The notes below the pieces were generated by a model. It was not told where the DNA came from. It ran no database searches and saw nothing but the letters and a program-made list of their open reading frames with translations. Made by a program: the position numbers and the translations under genes. Of a DNA stretch of 64,000 nt, positions 45,729 to 57,500 are shown one piece after another. The DNA lies in the NCBI RefSeq assembly GCF_033118175.1, contig NC_083688.1, positions 3,686,501-3,750,500 on the forward strand. The letters run 5' to 3'. Position 1 is the stretch's first letter. Each line of letters starts with the position of its first letter. The stretch comes from Dama dama (Eukaryota > Chordata > Mammalia > Artiodactyla > Cervidae).

Positions 45729-46214
45729 GTTACTGAACCAAACTTGGGCCCACTCACCCACGCAGTAAAGCCGATTACTGACACCAGGTTGCGGTAAAGG
45801 ATTGTGCAGTGTTTATTATAAGGTGCCAATAAAAGGAGAACTGGTGGCTCATGCTCAAAAACCCCCAGACTCCCCCAAGGGTTTAAGCAAAACCTTTTTA
45901 AAGGCCAGGTAAGGGAGGGGGGGTTGCAGGGTATGTGATCAGCTCATGTTCAAATCTCTGATCAGATGGAGGTGAGGTTATGGAGTGGTATCACAGGGGT
46001 TCACATTATCAGTCCTTAGACTCCAGAAGGTCTGTGGGCTACTACATGCTCATGGTTACCAAATAGTTAACACCTTCCACTTTGTGGGGTGTAAACCAAC
46101 TCAGGAAACAGGCATCAGATACTATTATTTGGGTACTTCAGAGGGGAGCTAAAGCAGAAGATATGGGGGAGGGCTCTGACCTGCAAAGGCCCCATAGAGT
46201 TCTACTCAGTTACA
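45729..46214 (-). mobile_element. Retroviral LTR, antisense
   Basis: In reverse complement it begins TGTAACTGAG and ends near GGTTCAGTAAC, about 486 bp, with a poly(A) signal (TTTATT at 45812-45817). No adjacent viral genes. Confidence 0.7.
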
Positions 46215-46244
46215 CAAATCCTTTCCCTGTTCCTGTTTCTAGTT

Positions 46245-46716
46245 TGTAGGGAAAAGGCTTCAGCTTCCTAGACCTTCTGTGAGTATCAAAGAGCAGATTC
46301 AAACAGTTGCTAATAGAGAAGGGGAAGGGAATGTAGAAACAAAGGAGGAGCAATCAGGAAACAATAGTGCAGTGATTAAATCAGGATCCTGGTTCCTCCT
46401 CAAGGGGTATACATAATAATATCTGAGTTCTTCTGTAGGAACTAATGCTCCTAGCCAGGTAGAAGATGGTAACTTCAACCAGATGGAAGATGGTGAGGCC
46501 CTGTTACCTCACCACCAACCAATCAGAAGAAAACCACATGCCCAAATTTGCCCAGTTTCTCACTGAAAACCATCTAGGGTGCTTGGTGTTTTTGAGCATG
46601 AACCACCCATCCTCCTTGTTTGGCCCTGAAATAAAGCTTTTCCTGCTGCAAAAACTTATGTTTTGGTTTATTTGGTCTCACTGTGTGTCCTGCATACAAA
46701 TTTGCATTCAGTAACA
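46245..46716 (+). mobile_element. Retroviral LTR, complete
   Basis: Begins TGTAGGGAAAAGG and ends CAGTAACA, 472 bp, with AATAAA at 46630-46635. No target duplication is evident and no viral coding sequence adjoins it. Confidence 0.75.
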
Positions 46717-46796
46717 CTGCTAGCGATGTCCAATATTTACTGCCCTTTCACCATGTGCCAGGCTCTGAGGAAATGACATAAACTGATTAAAATCAA

Positions 46797-47028
46797 ACAG
46801 GTCCAAGATGGCAGATGAGTGGATTTCCACTAGATCTTGAGCCTCTGTATATGCTCATTATAACACATCGCAGGCTAAGTGACATAACCAAAGGCACCAC
46901 GACAGTTCCAGGGCTAACCATAAAGATAAAAGAGTGGGTGGTGGTCCAATTCCTGGAAACCCCCAGTCCTCCCCCAAAATAGCTGGAATACTCCTCCCAT
47001 TGGTTAGGCTATGAAACTACCCACTCCT
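46797..47028 (+). mobile_element. Truncated LTR, same family as the one at 43630
   Basis: Parallels the 43.6-kb LTR from 'aggtccaagatggc' through 'caattcctggaaa' to 'gctatgaaactaccca', then is cut off by a BovB. The YY1-type core is changed at one base. Confidence 0.75.
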
Positions 47029-47029
47029 G

Positions 47030-47911
47030 TGTCAAGGCTGTATATTGTCACACTGCTTATTTAACTTAGATGCAGAGTACATCATGAGAAAGCCTGGGCT
47101 GGATGAATCACAAGCTGGAATCAAGTTTGCCAGGAGAAATAGCAACAACTTCATAAATGCAGATGATACCACTCTAATAGCAGAAAGTGAAGAGGAGCCA
47201 CAGAGCCTTTTGATGAAAGTGAAAGAGGAGAGTAAAAAAGCTGGTTTAAAACTCAACATTCAAAAAACTAATATGGCATCCAGTCCCATCACTTCATGGC
47301 AAATAGATGGAGAAAAAGTGGAAACAGAGACAGATTTTCTTTTCTTGGGCTCAAAAAATCACTGCAGACAATGACTGCCACCAAGAAATTAAGAGATGCT
47401 TTCTTCTTGGAAGAATAGCTGTGACAAACTTAGACAGTGTAGTAAAAAGCAGAGACATCATTTTGCCAACAAAGGTCTATATAGTCAAAACCATAGTTTT
47501 TCCAGTAGTCATGTATGGATGTGAGATTGGACCATAAAGAAGGCTGAGCAATGAAAAATTGTTACTTTCAAACTGTGGTGCTGGAGAAGACTCTTGGAGA
47601 TCAAACCAATCAATTCTCAGGAAATCAACTCTGAGTATTCATTGGAAGGACTGGTGCTGAAGCCGAAGCTCCAATAATTTGGCCACCTGATGTGAAAAAC
47701 TGATTCATTGGAAAAGACTCTGATGCAAGGAAAGACTGAGAGCAGGAGGAGAAGGAGGCGACAGAGGATGAGATGGTTGGATGGCATCACTGACTCAATG
47801 GAAATGAGTTTGAGCAAGCTTCGGGAGATAGTGAAGGATGAGGAAGTGCTACAGTCCACGGGTTCAGAAAGAGTTGGACACGACTTAGCAACTGAACAAC
47901 AACAACAACAC
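47030..47911 (+). mobile_element. BovB LINE, longest copy, RT domain remnant
   Basis: Covers the end of the reverse-transcriptase domain to the (CAA)n tail. The frame from 47045 holds the catalytic motif as N-A-D-D-T-T (DD at 47162-47167) where BovB normally has Y-A-D-D; it breaks at about 47374. An inactive, 5'-truncated copy. Confidence 0.95.
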
Positions 47912-48074
47912 ATGAGGGATTATATACTCCCACCGTTAAGCCCAAACACACACTGGTCTCAATGCATGTTCTCAGTTTGGGGAAGATGGGGCTGGGAGAG
48001 GAAGAAGGATTTAAGGTAGCATATAGGCACCACATTAAGGAGGAATAGGGGAAGGAGAAAACTGTCATTTAGTG

Positions 48075-48260
48075 AGCAGCCACGAGCTCCTAGATACTCA
48101 ATCTTCTGCTTGTTCCTTCTTAGCAACGACCCTATAAAGGAGTATTGGCCACATCCTTATCTCTCAGGTTAGAAAACTGAGGTACAAAAGGTGAAGTATT
48201 TCCCCCAGTTTACTGAGCTAAGTAACTTGGTGGAATAATTGGGCTTTGCACTCAGGCTCC
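48075..48260 (-). mobile_element. MIR, antisense
   Basis: 'ggttagaaaactgaggtac' and 'tactgagctaagtaacttgg' fit a reverse-complement MIR. Confidence 0.65.
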
Positions 48261-48684
48261 TCCTCTTCCTCCACTCCGGTGGGCGGAGACGCTCCGTGAG
48301 AGGGCAGAATGCCACTCTGGTCAATGGCTTCAGCTGCCTAGGAAGGCCGCGGGTCCTGACACCTTCCTACGACCCTCACCTCCCCCAACAGGCCAGCCAG
48401 GAGTGCTTCCTGCAGGGAGGCAGCTGCTCACACTGCCCCAGCTCACGGTCACTCGGGGAGGCTGCAGCAGGCAGACATGCCGACCGCAGGGATGGCTTCT
48501 GGCCCAGTTCCAGAAGCCTGGGCCACCCTCCTCCCCAAGAGGATCAGCGCTTCTCAGATGGCTGAGAAGCTCAGCAACTCCATGAGCTGGATGGCCACGA
48601 ACCTGTAACAGAAAACACAAGCAAGCCCACTGCTGCTCCTGGGTGTGCTGGGTTATCAAGCCTGTTGAGTTCCTCTTGTGTTTT
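48261..48684. other. Unique, GC-richer sequence
   Basis: Open frames on both strands but no recognised protein. Confidence 0.35.
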
Positions 48685-48815
48685 CTCAAGAAAGACCTGG
48701 GTTCTAACCCAATTTTTTTCACTTTGGATAAATGATGGGAGCTCTCTGAGCCTCAGTCATCACCTGTAAAATGGGGTGATGATAGTTCCCTGAGAGATTG
48801 TCACAAGACAGTGTT
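48685..48815 (+). mobile_element. MIR fragment
   Basis: 'gagcctcagtcatcacctgt' followed by 'aaaatggggtgatgatag' is the MIR core. Confidence 0.8.
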
Positions 48816-49584
48816 TCCCTCAGCAGGAAATGGGGACACGGAGCTTATTAGGTGGTACATTGATAGAGCATTAAAGGACAGGGAATCACAAGTTGTTTTT
48901 TGTTTGTTCCCAGTTCTTTTTCAGTAATTCTAGTTAGGGCCAGAAGAAACACCTGTTCAGATCTAGTATGTGTCCAAGGCCTCTTAACACTTGCTAATCT
49001 TCCTTTTAGCAAGAAGAGGCTTCAGGTCCAGAGGATTATCCAGCTGGAACTGGTCAACACGGCTTTGTTTTAATTAGGTCTATCTTCCTGATCATCCTCT
49101 ATTCATGGTAAGTGACATTGCTATTTACAGTAGTGACAACTCTTCTTTTGAAACACATTTAAGTAATAATGTGAGTCAATTTTAAAGAAAATTAAGTAAT
49201 ATAATTGTATAGGTGGTACACAGTAATGGCAAAAATTGTGAAGATAGAACACAGATGACTAAATTTTGGAGAACACTGTTAAAAAGACTACAGAATGCAT
49301 GCCAAGTGCCTCTCATGCTTCTACCATATACTGGGTACTCAATGGATATTAGCTATCATGTTATAATTTTTTATTATTAGCCTTGGAGTTTAATTGCATA
49401 GCACACTGCCAAAGTACCCAGGAGCTCCAATATTTTTTCATAGTGCTCTGGCATGAACACAGCCTTCTTTCTAATAAAGGAGGAGAAGAAGAAAGGGAAA
49501 TAGATTCAAATAATTTGAATTCACGGTTCAGTTCCATCATGGGGTAAGTCAAATAACCTGGCCAAGTTCAACTTCTCCATGATA
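48816..49584. other. Unique intergenic sequence
   Basis: Nothing recognised. Confidence 0.35.
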
Positions 49585-49805
49585 ATAGCTAGTATTTATT
49601 AAGCACTTGGTACATGCCAAAGCATTGTGTTAAGGGCTTTACATTGAAAATCCTGCTTAAATCTCACAACAATCCTATGGGAGGGGGATTCTTGTCTTTA
49701 TCCTACAAATGGGGAAATAAAACTCACAGACATCATTTGAGTTACTTCAGGTCACACAGCTGGAGAATAACAGCACCAGCATTCAAACCTGGGTCTTTCT
49801 GACTC
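49585..49805 (-). mobile_element. MIR, antisense
   Basis: Nearly whole reverse-complement MIR: 'gtatttattaagcacttgg', 'ctcacaacaatcctatggg', 'gtcacacagctgga'. Confidence 0.88.
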
Positions 49806-50466
49806 CATTCCTGCCTCCCAGCATTGACAGGAGGATTGAAAGATATGGTAAAGAGGATGTACCTTCTGCCTAACAGGCATCTGACAAATGGCTGTGCCTC
49901 AGTAGATTAAGAACATTCCTGGTCAAGGCACCAAAGGAATGTTCTTTTCCCAAAGTGGGTTCAAGAGATGCACAGGAGGAAAGAGGGAGGAAACAGCTGC
50001 TGCTTATGGGGAGTTATGTCAGGCAACATCCGGCTTTTAGCATTTACAAGAAGACTGGAACTTGCACTCCCTTGGTGCTTGCCTTGAAGAAAGACAGCTA
50101 ATGAGGATGAGCATGGGTGGGTGTGCAGCAGCTCATCTGCTCCTGCCAGCCACATTTTCACTTTGGAGGCTCAGGGCTGACAAAGAGCGCGTTGTGGGGA
50201 AGAATTACCCCCCTCCAATCCAGAACAGGGACCGACTCTCAAAGGGCTGTGTGCAGTGCTAGGAGGCTGGAAGAGGCTGAGAGGCACAGCAGAGGCCAGG
50301 AGAGAGCTGCAGACAAGCCCTATCTCCCTGAAGAGCATAGACAAATGAAAACACAATGTGATTAGGAGGCAGAGCTGAGAGTGGTTCAATTCGCAGCGGT
50401 CCACACCTGCCAGGGCATCCACAAACGTAGAGAACTGCCCTGATTTAAAGGAATCAGGTGCATGAG
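49806..50466. other. Unique intergenic sequence
   Basis: Nothing recognised. Confidence 0.35.
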
Positions 50467-50673
50467 ACAAGTGTTCAGGGCTAGTGCACTGGGAAGACCC
50501 AGAGGGATCGGATGGGGAGGGAGGCGGGAGGGGGGATGGGGATGGGGAACACATGTAAATCCATGGCTGATTCATGTCAATGTATGGCAAAAACCACTAC
50601 AATATTGTAAAGTAATTAGCCTCCAACTAATAAAAATAAATGAAAATAAAATTAAATTAAAAAAATAATAAAG
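50467..50673 (+). mobile_element. Ruminant L1 3' end
   Basis: 'gcactgggaagacccagagg', a G-rich segment (50512-50547, quadruplex-type), 'catggctgattcatgtcaat' and 'gcctccaactaataaaaata', then an A-rich tail. Confidence 0.92.
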
Positions 50674-50922
50674 GAAAAGTAAGGCTCTAACTTCTGGTCC
50701 TAAACAGCTGGTGCTTGTACTGTATAAATGATCACATCATTATTTATGAGGTTAAATATGTAAGTTTTAAAAAATCATCATTAAAAAAGTGTGGCCTAAA
50801 AAGCCCATATGACATTGATGATTTTTCAGTTTTCTTGAAAAGTAATCTCTGAAATGAAGGAAGAACATAGTTCATTGGAGGAAGCACCCAACTGAAGTGG
50901 ACGGGCCATTGAAATGGGTGTG
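50674..50922. other. Unique sequence between L1 and LTR
   Basis: Nothing recognised. Confidence 0.35.
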
Positions 50923-50926
50923 GGAG

Positions 50927-51683
50927 TGTTAGGGGAACCACTGACTGACACTGCCTGGCCTGGCCAGGCACCATAGTAACCACATACATGAGTTACCTTA
51001 AACATGAGGTCCTGGTAAGGAACGAGAAACTAACAAGCTACCACCAACCAGAAGAATTTGGGAAAGGTCAAAAGGAGAGGGAGAGGGCAATGGCACCCCA
51101 CTCCAGTACTCTTGCCTGGACTATCCTATGGATGGAGGAGCCTGGTGGGCTGCAGTCCATGGGGTCACAGAGAGTCGGACATGACTGAGCGACTTCACTT
51201 TCACACATTGGAGGAGGAAATGGCAACCCACTCCAGTGTCCTTGCCTGGAGAATCCCAGGGATGTGGGAGCCTGGTGGGCTGCCGTCTATGGGTTCGCAC
51301 AGAGTCGGACGCGACTGAAGCGACCTAGCAGCAGCAGCAGCAAAAGGAGAGAGGAGACTCCAGCCCATGTGTCCTACCAACCTCCCAGAATCCTTTTCAC
51401 TGGAATCCATCTTGGCAGTGTTGCCCACACCACCAGGAAGGACCCTGAGTCAGGGTGATTGGCCTGAGACAACAGGAAACCAACCCCACCAGAAAACCCG
51501 AGCCTGCAGCCGCGGGGCAGAGCAGTTCTCCTGGGTCCCCTCACCCTGCTGCTCTCCACGGGCGCCCCTTCCCAATAAAGTCATTTGCTTTATCAGCACA
51601 GGTGTCTCCTCACATGATTCATTTCTGAGTGTGAGACAAGAGCCCACTCGCGGGCCCTGGAAGGGGTCCGCCTTCCTGCAACA
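50927..51683 (+). mobile_element. Solo retroviral LTR interrupted by BOV-A2
   Basis: Begins TGTTAGGGGAAC and ends TTCCTGCAACA, with a poly(A) signal at 51574-51579. Same family as the inverted LTR at 52611. Flanks GGAG and GCAG may be a decayed 4-bp duplication. No viral genes. Confidence 0.85.
51080..51340 (+). mobile_element. BOV-A2 SINE nested in the LTR
   Basis: Two BovA monomers and an (AGC)n tail, with an exact 11-bp target duplication CAAAAGGAGAG (51069-51079, 51341-51351). Confidence 0.96.
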
Positions 51684-52610
51684 GCAGTGCAAGGATGGGA
51701 ACAGTAGGCACAGCGTTTCCGTCTGCTTAGCTCTCAAGGGAAGATGGGAACAGCTCCGTGGGGACAGGAGAGGAGAGAGAACTGGATGCCTGGAGGCTGT
51801 GTGTCAGAGAGACAGGAAAACGACACCTCCACAGGAACATTTAGGAAACGGCCCTGTTAATTTTTGACGGGCAAGAGCTGATAAATGTCGATTGAAATGG
51901 CTTGTGTGTGTATTGTGCAAATGAACCCAGAGGGGACAGATGATGCCTCAGGGTCACCGCCTGTCGTATTCCAGTACCAGGCACTTTGAAAGGGGTGAAG
52001 AATGGCTGACTTAGTCCTTAGAATACCTGAGTGGGAGTCAACAGTTTTGAACACCATTACTTCAGATCTGACTCACTGTGGATAACATTACGTTTATTTC
52101 CTATTTACAGAAACCAGTTTCCAACACATGATAGATCCTATTTATTCAATTTACCACCTACATATCTGCCAGATATTACTGACGTCCAGAGGCTTAGCAA
52201 ATTCTAGTCTTTCAGACACATTTGGAAAAGCTATGCCTTTTCAATTATGATCTGAAAACAGTAGCACTCAATGGTCTCAATCACACTAAATTAACAGATG
52301 GGTCATGAATTGTTTAAAAAACCAAACAAACTTAGACGTGCTGGAGGAGAAAATCCTGTATCAAAAGTAGGTCAATCCATCAGATGACGATCTTACCACA
52401 AGAGAGTCCCACACTAGCTCTTTTGGTGTTGTGAGATCAATGCCAGTGTGGGGAGATGGTTTCCCATACCAACAAGCAATTCGCAGGTACCAGCAGGGTG
52501 CTGGAGAATTCAACTCAACTCTGATACTACCCAGAAAAAGAATCAGATTTCACAGGTTGAAGACTGCCACCCCCACCCCTAACTTCAGTTGCCAGTTGCA
52601 AACTTAGGTT
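51684..52610. other. Unique sequence between inverted LTRs
   Basis: No retroviral coding remnant or other gene recognised. Confidence 0.4.
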
Positions 52611-53071
52611 TGCTGCAGGAAGGGGCCTGAGAGTGGGCTCTTGTCTAATACTCAGAAACGAATTGTATGTGGAGACACACATGCTGACAAAGCAAGAGAT
52701 TTTATTTGGAAGGGGCCCCTGGGCGAAGACCAGCAAAGTAAGGGAGCCCAGGAGGACTGCTCTGCCACGTGGTTTTATGGTGATGGAGTTGGTTTCGGGT
52801 TGTCTCTGGCCAATCATTCTGACTCAGGGTCTTTCCTGGTGGCCCGAGCATCCCTCAATCAAGATGGTTTCCAGTGAGAAGGATTCTGGGAGGTTGGCAG
52901 GATGTATGGACTAGAGTCTCCGCTCTCCGTTTTACCTTTCCCGAATCCTTCTGATTGGTTGGGGCTTGCAGTTCTGCACCCCTTACCTGAGTCTCCTGTT
53001 TTTAAGATAACTCACGCAGGTGGCTATTATCTTGCGTGGCCAGGATAGCAGTTTCAGTGTTTCCCCCAACA
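52611..53071 (-). mobile_element. Solo retroviral LTR, complete, antisense
   Basis: In reverse complement it runs from TGTTGGGGGAAACAC to TTCCTGCAGCA, 461 bp, flanked by a 4-bp duplication GGTT (52607-52610, 53072-53075) as expected of gammaretrovirus-like integration. Poly(A) signal as TTTATT at 52701-52706. Solo: no viral genes. Confidence 0.88.
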
Positions 53072-53124
53072 GGTTGTTACTTGTGCTTCTGACCAACGGG
53101 CTACAGATTGGCGGTTCCAATGAC

Positions 53125-53657
53125 CTCTTCCTTGGATTTCAATCAATTTTCTAGAGTGACTCACAGAACAGAGAAACAGCCTACTTATTAGGTCACTGGT
53201 TTATTATCAAAGAACATAACTCAGGAAGAGCTGGATGGAAGAGGTGCACAGGGCAAACTATGGGGCAAGGGCACAGAGCTTCCATGGCCCCTCCAGAGTA
53301 AGCCACTCTCTCCAAATCTCAAGTGTTCAGCTTTCCACACCCTGTCCTCTGGGGGTTTTAATGGAAGCGTCATTGAGGGATGATTGATTAAATTGTTGGC
53401 CATAGCTAATTGATTCATCATTCAGCCCCTCTCCCCTCCTGGAAGGCAGTGGCTAGGACCGCAGATTCCAACCCTCTAATCATATAATTTGGGTCTTCTT
53501 GGAATCAGCCCGCAACCTCAGGTGGGGTCCAAAAGTCGCTTCATAACAAAAGACACCTCTAAGGTTCTCATCACTTAGGAAACTCCAAGAGTTTTAGGAG
53601 CTCTGTGCCAAAAAGACCAAATATATATTTCTCACTATAAATCACAATATCACATCA
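53125..53657 (-). mobile_element. Ancient ERVL-type LTR, antisense
   Basis: Right end 'aatcacaatatcaca' gives TGTGATATTGTG in reverse complement. 'ccaaatatatatttctcac' and 'ttttaggagctctgtgcc' are familiar from old mammalian LTRs. Exact family uncertain. Confidence 0.6.
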
Positions 53658-54490
53658 GCCATCGCCCCTCTCAGCCAAGGTCAAAACAAAAACCATTCAT
53701 CACCCTCGTTCTCAAATACATATTTAATGTTTTGTTGGTTCTATGAGGTTTTCAAAAAGTTGAAAACTCAATGACCCAGCCAGGTTTCAAGAGATTACAC
53801 AAGAAGACAGAACGGTTTTGAAGCTACATGTCCTCAGATATGAGGAGGCCACACAGTAGAAGAAATGACTACAGGCAAAAGGCAAATAATCACACAGATT
53901 CCTTTCTTTATTCCCACTTTCCTCAAGCCCTTCCATCTTAACTTGAATGAATACAGACTACAGCTTTTCTTATCTAGCCAACACTTATTTAAAAATTCAA
54001 CAGAGCTATGCTGTACTTTGTACTAATTTGCCTGTAGGGCTATAACAGAATGAGGCTTGGTTTTTTTTTTTTTTTTTTTTTTTGACAAGCCAACATTTAG
54101 AGGATATAGGATAAACTGAAGACAATATTTACACATCTACCAAGGGCTGTCTGTCTCTTTAAAAAGACATTTACAGTAGCCTACTATTTTCCTTTTTTTT
54201 TTCTTCCTTTATTGTTGTTGTGATACTACTTGTGCAATAAATAAAAACCAGGAGAAAGCCAAAAAAGAATCCGGTCTTTTTTTAAATCCATTTTTTTCAT
54301 AACAGCAAACCAGGAAGAATTAAATCACCATAAACCTAGTTAGATTAGCAATCCTGCCAAGTTAGCTACCTTCCCTCCCAAACACATTGCTGCAACAGCT
54401 ACTAAAGTGAAACAGGAAGGGGCTTCTTAAATGGTAGAATGCAACCAGTTTACAGACAGTGAGATAAGTGTGTGGCCTCCTAGACACCTT
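53658..54490. other. Unique AT-rich sequence
   Basis: Contains a 23-bp poly(T) at 54061-54083. No gene. Confidence 0.35.
54061..54083. repeat. Poly(T) run
   Basis: Twenty-three consecutive T. Confidence 0.95.
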
Positions 54491-54492
54491 TT

Positions 54493-54620
54493 GGTGGTAG
54501 TTTATTCGCTAAGTCGTGTCTGACTCTTGCGACCCCATGGGCTGTAGCCTGCCAGGCTCCTCTATCCATGGGATTCTCCAGGCAAGAATACTGGAGTGGG
54601 TTGCCATTTTCTTCTCCAAG
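54493..54620 (-). mobile_element. BovA body fragment, antisense
   Basis: Reverse-complement BovA body without the tRNA head, flanked by ACACCTTTT / ATACCTTTT, a possible target duplication. Confidence 0.85.
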
Positions 54621-55105
54621 ATACCTTTTATCCATCATAAATCCTTCTTCCCCTTCTGATTTATCCCTACAGAGATAATTCAGTTGCTCTATGGAGATCT
54701 TTGGCAAGCAGAGCATTGTAAGAGGTTCAGTGATGGTTGCAAAGAACTGAATGGCCAGGTTCAATGCCCTCAGGCCACTGCAGGAAACAGAAGGATGAAC
54801 AACCCTCAGCAGTGGTCTCTCTCTGCTCCACTCTATTCTCTGCATTGCCAGGCTGACCTTCCCTCCTGTTACCGACATTTATTGACTTGGGGCCCAGGCT
54901 TCAACTACCCTGCTTCCAGCAACAATCCTGTTTTCATTTGGAAATGTGCTCCTCCCTGATTCTCATTCAATGTGGTGTTAGGGAGGAAATTTCCCTCTGC
55001 CCTTCCAGGTTCTATTGGCTAGTCCGAGAATTAAACTGACATGAGACAGATTAACGGGAGAAAATCAAACAAAAGTTTAAAAATTTGTATACATGGGAGA
55101 GACCA
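54621..55105. other. Unique intergenic sequence
   Basis: Nothing recognised. Confidence 0.35.
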
Positions 55106-55240
55106 GGAAGATCCCCTGGAGGAGGAAATGGCAGCCCACTCCAGTATTCTTGCCTGGAGAATCCCATGGACAGAGGAGCCTGGTGGGCTACAGTCCATGG
55201 GGTCCCAAAGAGTCCAGCACAACTGAAGTGACTTAGCGCT
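55106..55240 (+). mobile_element. BovA body fragment
   Basis: Starts at 'gaagatcccctggagg' and ends 'gcacaactgaagtgac'. The flanks ATGGGAGAGACCAGGA and ATGGAGAGACCCAGGA are an imperfect target duplication. Confidence 0.88.
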
Positions 55241-55549
55241 CATGGAGAGACCCAGGAGAACTGAATAACTCACCAAAATGGCTGAAACCCTCATCTTAAA
55301 TGTCTTCTTATGCTAAATACAAAAGAGGGTGTCGGAGGTAGTAGTTTGAGACCTCAAAGGGAAAGAAAATGGACATGGGGTGAAAAAACACATGTTTGCT
55401 AAATAAATGTTTGCTGGTCCATGCAGAGACAATGGGACACAGAGAGGAATTATAACAGACTTATGCTGGGTTCCTCCCTGCCTCCACACCTAGTTCTCAC
55501 TGGAGTCATCTCTGGTGATGTTCCCTTTCTGGAACAGGTCATCTATCTA

Positions 55550-55629
55550 TTGGGTTGGCCAAAAAATTCACTCATGTTTTTCCATACCATCTTCTGGGAA
55601 AACCCGAATGGACTTTTCAACCAACCCAA
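55550..55629. mobile_element. Mariner MITE; possible miR-2284/2285-type hairpin
   Basis: An 80-bp near-palindrome, TTGGGTTGG ... CCAACCCAA, flanked by TA on both sides (55548-55549, 55630-55631), the Tc1/mariner target site. The arms pair over about 35 bp. The 3' arm segment AAAACCCGAATGGACTTTT closely resembles bovine miR-2284/2285-family sequences as I remember them. It carries no transposase. Whether this copy is transcribed and processed is unknown. Confidence 0.85.
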
Positions 55630-55631
55630 TA

Positions 55632-56185
55632 CATTCTTTGGGCAGGGAGGGGGAAAGTCAAAGCTTCTTCCTGAGTCTTTCGGGGCTTGGTTGTTTTCAG
55701 CTCAAAATAACTTGTGTGCCAAAGATTTCCATTTTGGGGTGGAAAATTTTGTTGATTTCACCTAAAGCTGGGAAAAGTGGGCTGTGAATTTGAACTAGGA
55801 CTAAGCCACTGGGCACACTGCATTCCTTGAGTAATAAATATTTGTCCTGAGAGGTGCACAGGAAATAAACCAGTCTATCTGAGCCAGGTAGCTGCAATCC
55901 CAGAATCGTTATTAGAGCCGCAGGGAACCTAGGAAATCTTTTTCCTAGATTTCAGCCTTGAAAGACATGATCCTGGAGCTGCTGCATCCACCCTATCACC
56001 ATGAGGCAGACCAAGGAGCCAACCCAAAGGATGCAGAGCAGAGAGATTCAGAAATAAATAAGTTTCATCATCTGAGCTGTAGTATCAAGCTCTGCCTATT
56101 TGGAATGGGTTTCTCTTGCTGGCAACTAAAAGTGCCCAAAGATACATTTCTCATGCCACAGATTTGCAAATGTTACCACTCATGC
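55632..56185. other. Unique intergenic sequence
   Basis: Nothing recognised. Confidence 0.35.
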
Positions 56186-56189
56186 TCAA

Positions 56190-56335
56190 AAACTATCAAT
56201 GGCTTCCTATCATCTATAGAATAAAGTTTAAATTCCTTAGCCTGGCACCCACAGGCATCTACAGGGTGGGCTCAATTTACTTTTCCACCTTTATTTGCTA
56301 CCTCATATGATAGTCCTTTTCTGTCAAACAGGTAT
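56190..56335 (+). mobile_element. L2-like fragment
   Basis: 'actatcaatggcttcctatc' and 'ccttagcctggcacccacag' fit a forward L2 segment. Confidence 0.5.
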
Positions 56336-56524
56336 AAAACTTGTCCCCTGAATATTCAGAGCTCATAGAAAAGGATCTTTGTTTTAGTTTAAGAAATAAG
56401 TCTCATCCACCCCAGGTTCCAGTGATCTTTTTCTTTTTTTCCTTCTGAATTTTCATGACACTCATTGTCTTAAGATTTCTTTGGTACTTGACACAAACTA
56501 TCTTACTGCTTGCATTCTCCCAGA

Positions 56525-57500
56525 CATTATTCAACGGGCATCTGTGTATGCTAGGCAGAGTGTCAGGTGCTGAGGAGATGTGGTGTCTGTCCTCAAGGAG
56601 CTTGCAGACTAATGGGCGAACCAATAAACAAATACTCCTGCAAATTCGTACCATATCATTATAATTAAGTAGAATTTTAAAAAGTCAGGGCTTTATAAGG
56701 AGGCATAATAAGAGAACCTCATCTAGATATTGGGGGCAGGGGAGGCTTCCCTAAAACAGTGACCATCAGTGCACAAAGAGATTGGTGTGGCTGGAAGAAG
56801 GCAACGAGGTGGAGAGCTGGAGGAGCTGGGGTTACAGAATCAGCAGGGCAAAGTCTGTGAACTGTCAGAGGGCTGGGGAATGACTTGAAACCGCAATCTT
56901 TCAGCAAATGTGTTGGGGGATTTTAGGCAGAGAAGTGACCTGAGCAGCTCTGTACTTAAAAAGATCACTCTTGTTGTCACGTGGAAAATGGATTAGAGGA
57001 AGGCGCTGAGAGACAGCTGTTACAGTGTTCCAGAAGCAGATGACAGTGGCCTGAGCTTTGGAGTTAGTAGAGACAGAATTGGGTGGATTCCAATTACATT
57101 TTGAAGGTGTTAACAGAAGCGGTATAATTTAGTGCTTCATTGGATGTGGGCAGGGAGCTGTGAGAGACAGGAGACTACAAGGATGATTCCTGGGTCTCTG
57201 GCTTCGGGTACTCAATGAAGATGGAGAACACTGAAGGAGAGCAGGTCTGGAGGAGAAGGCAGCCTGTTTCAGATCAGTTTCACTTAAAGTAGTCAAGGAA
57301 TAAGTACATCAGTTAAGTAGACAATGGGATATATTGGTTTGAAGCTTAAAAGAAAAGTCTAGACTCCAGATATAAATTTGTAAGTCTCAGGCATGTTAGT
57401 GGGTGTTTAAAGCTATGGAGGTAAATGAATTCACCCAAGGAGAATATAAAGTGAAAAGATGCCCTGGACCATATCCTAGAGAACTCCAATTACCAAAAGT
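56525..57500 (-). mobile_element. L2 LINE, long fragment, antisense
   Basis: Almost 1 kb of reverse-complement L2: 'ggagcttgcagactaatggg', 'gcagagaagtgacctgagc', 'gtgttccagaagcagatgac', 'ggatgtgggcagggagctg'. No frame remains. Confidence 0.8.

Noticed and set aside
43630..47028. A single provirus with two matching LTRs
   Set aside because: The sequence between the related LTRs holds MIR, a Bov-tA, other LTRs and unique DNA but no viral genes, so they are separate solo or truncated LTRs.
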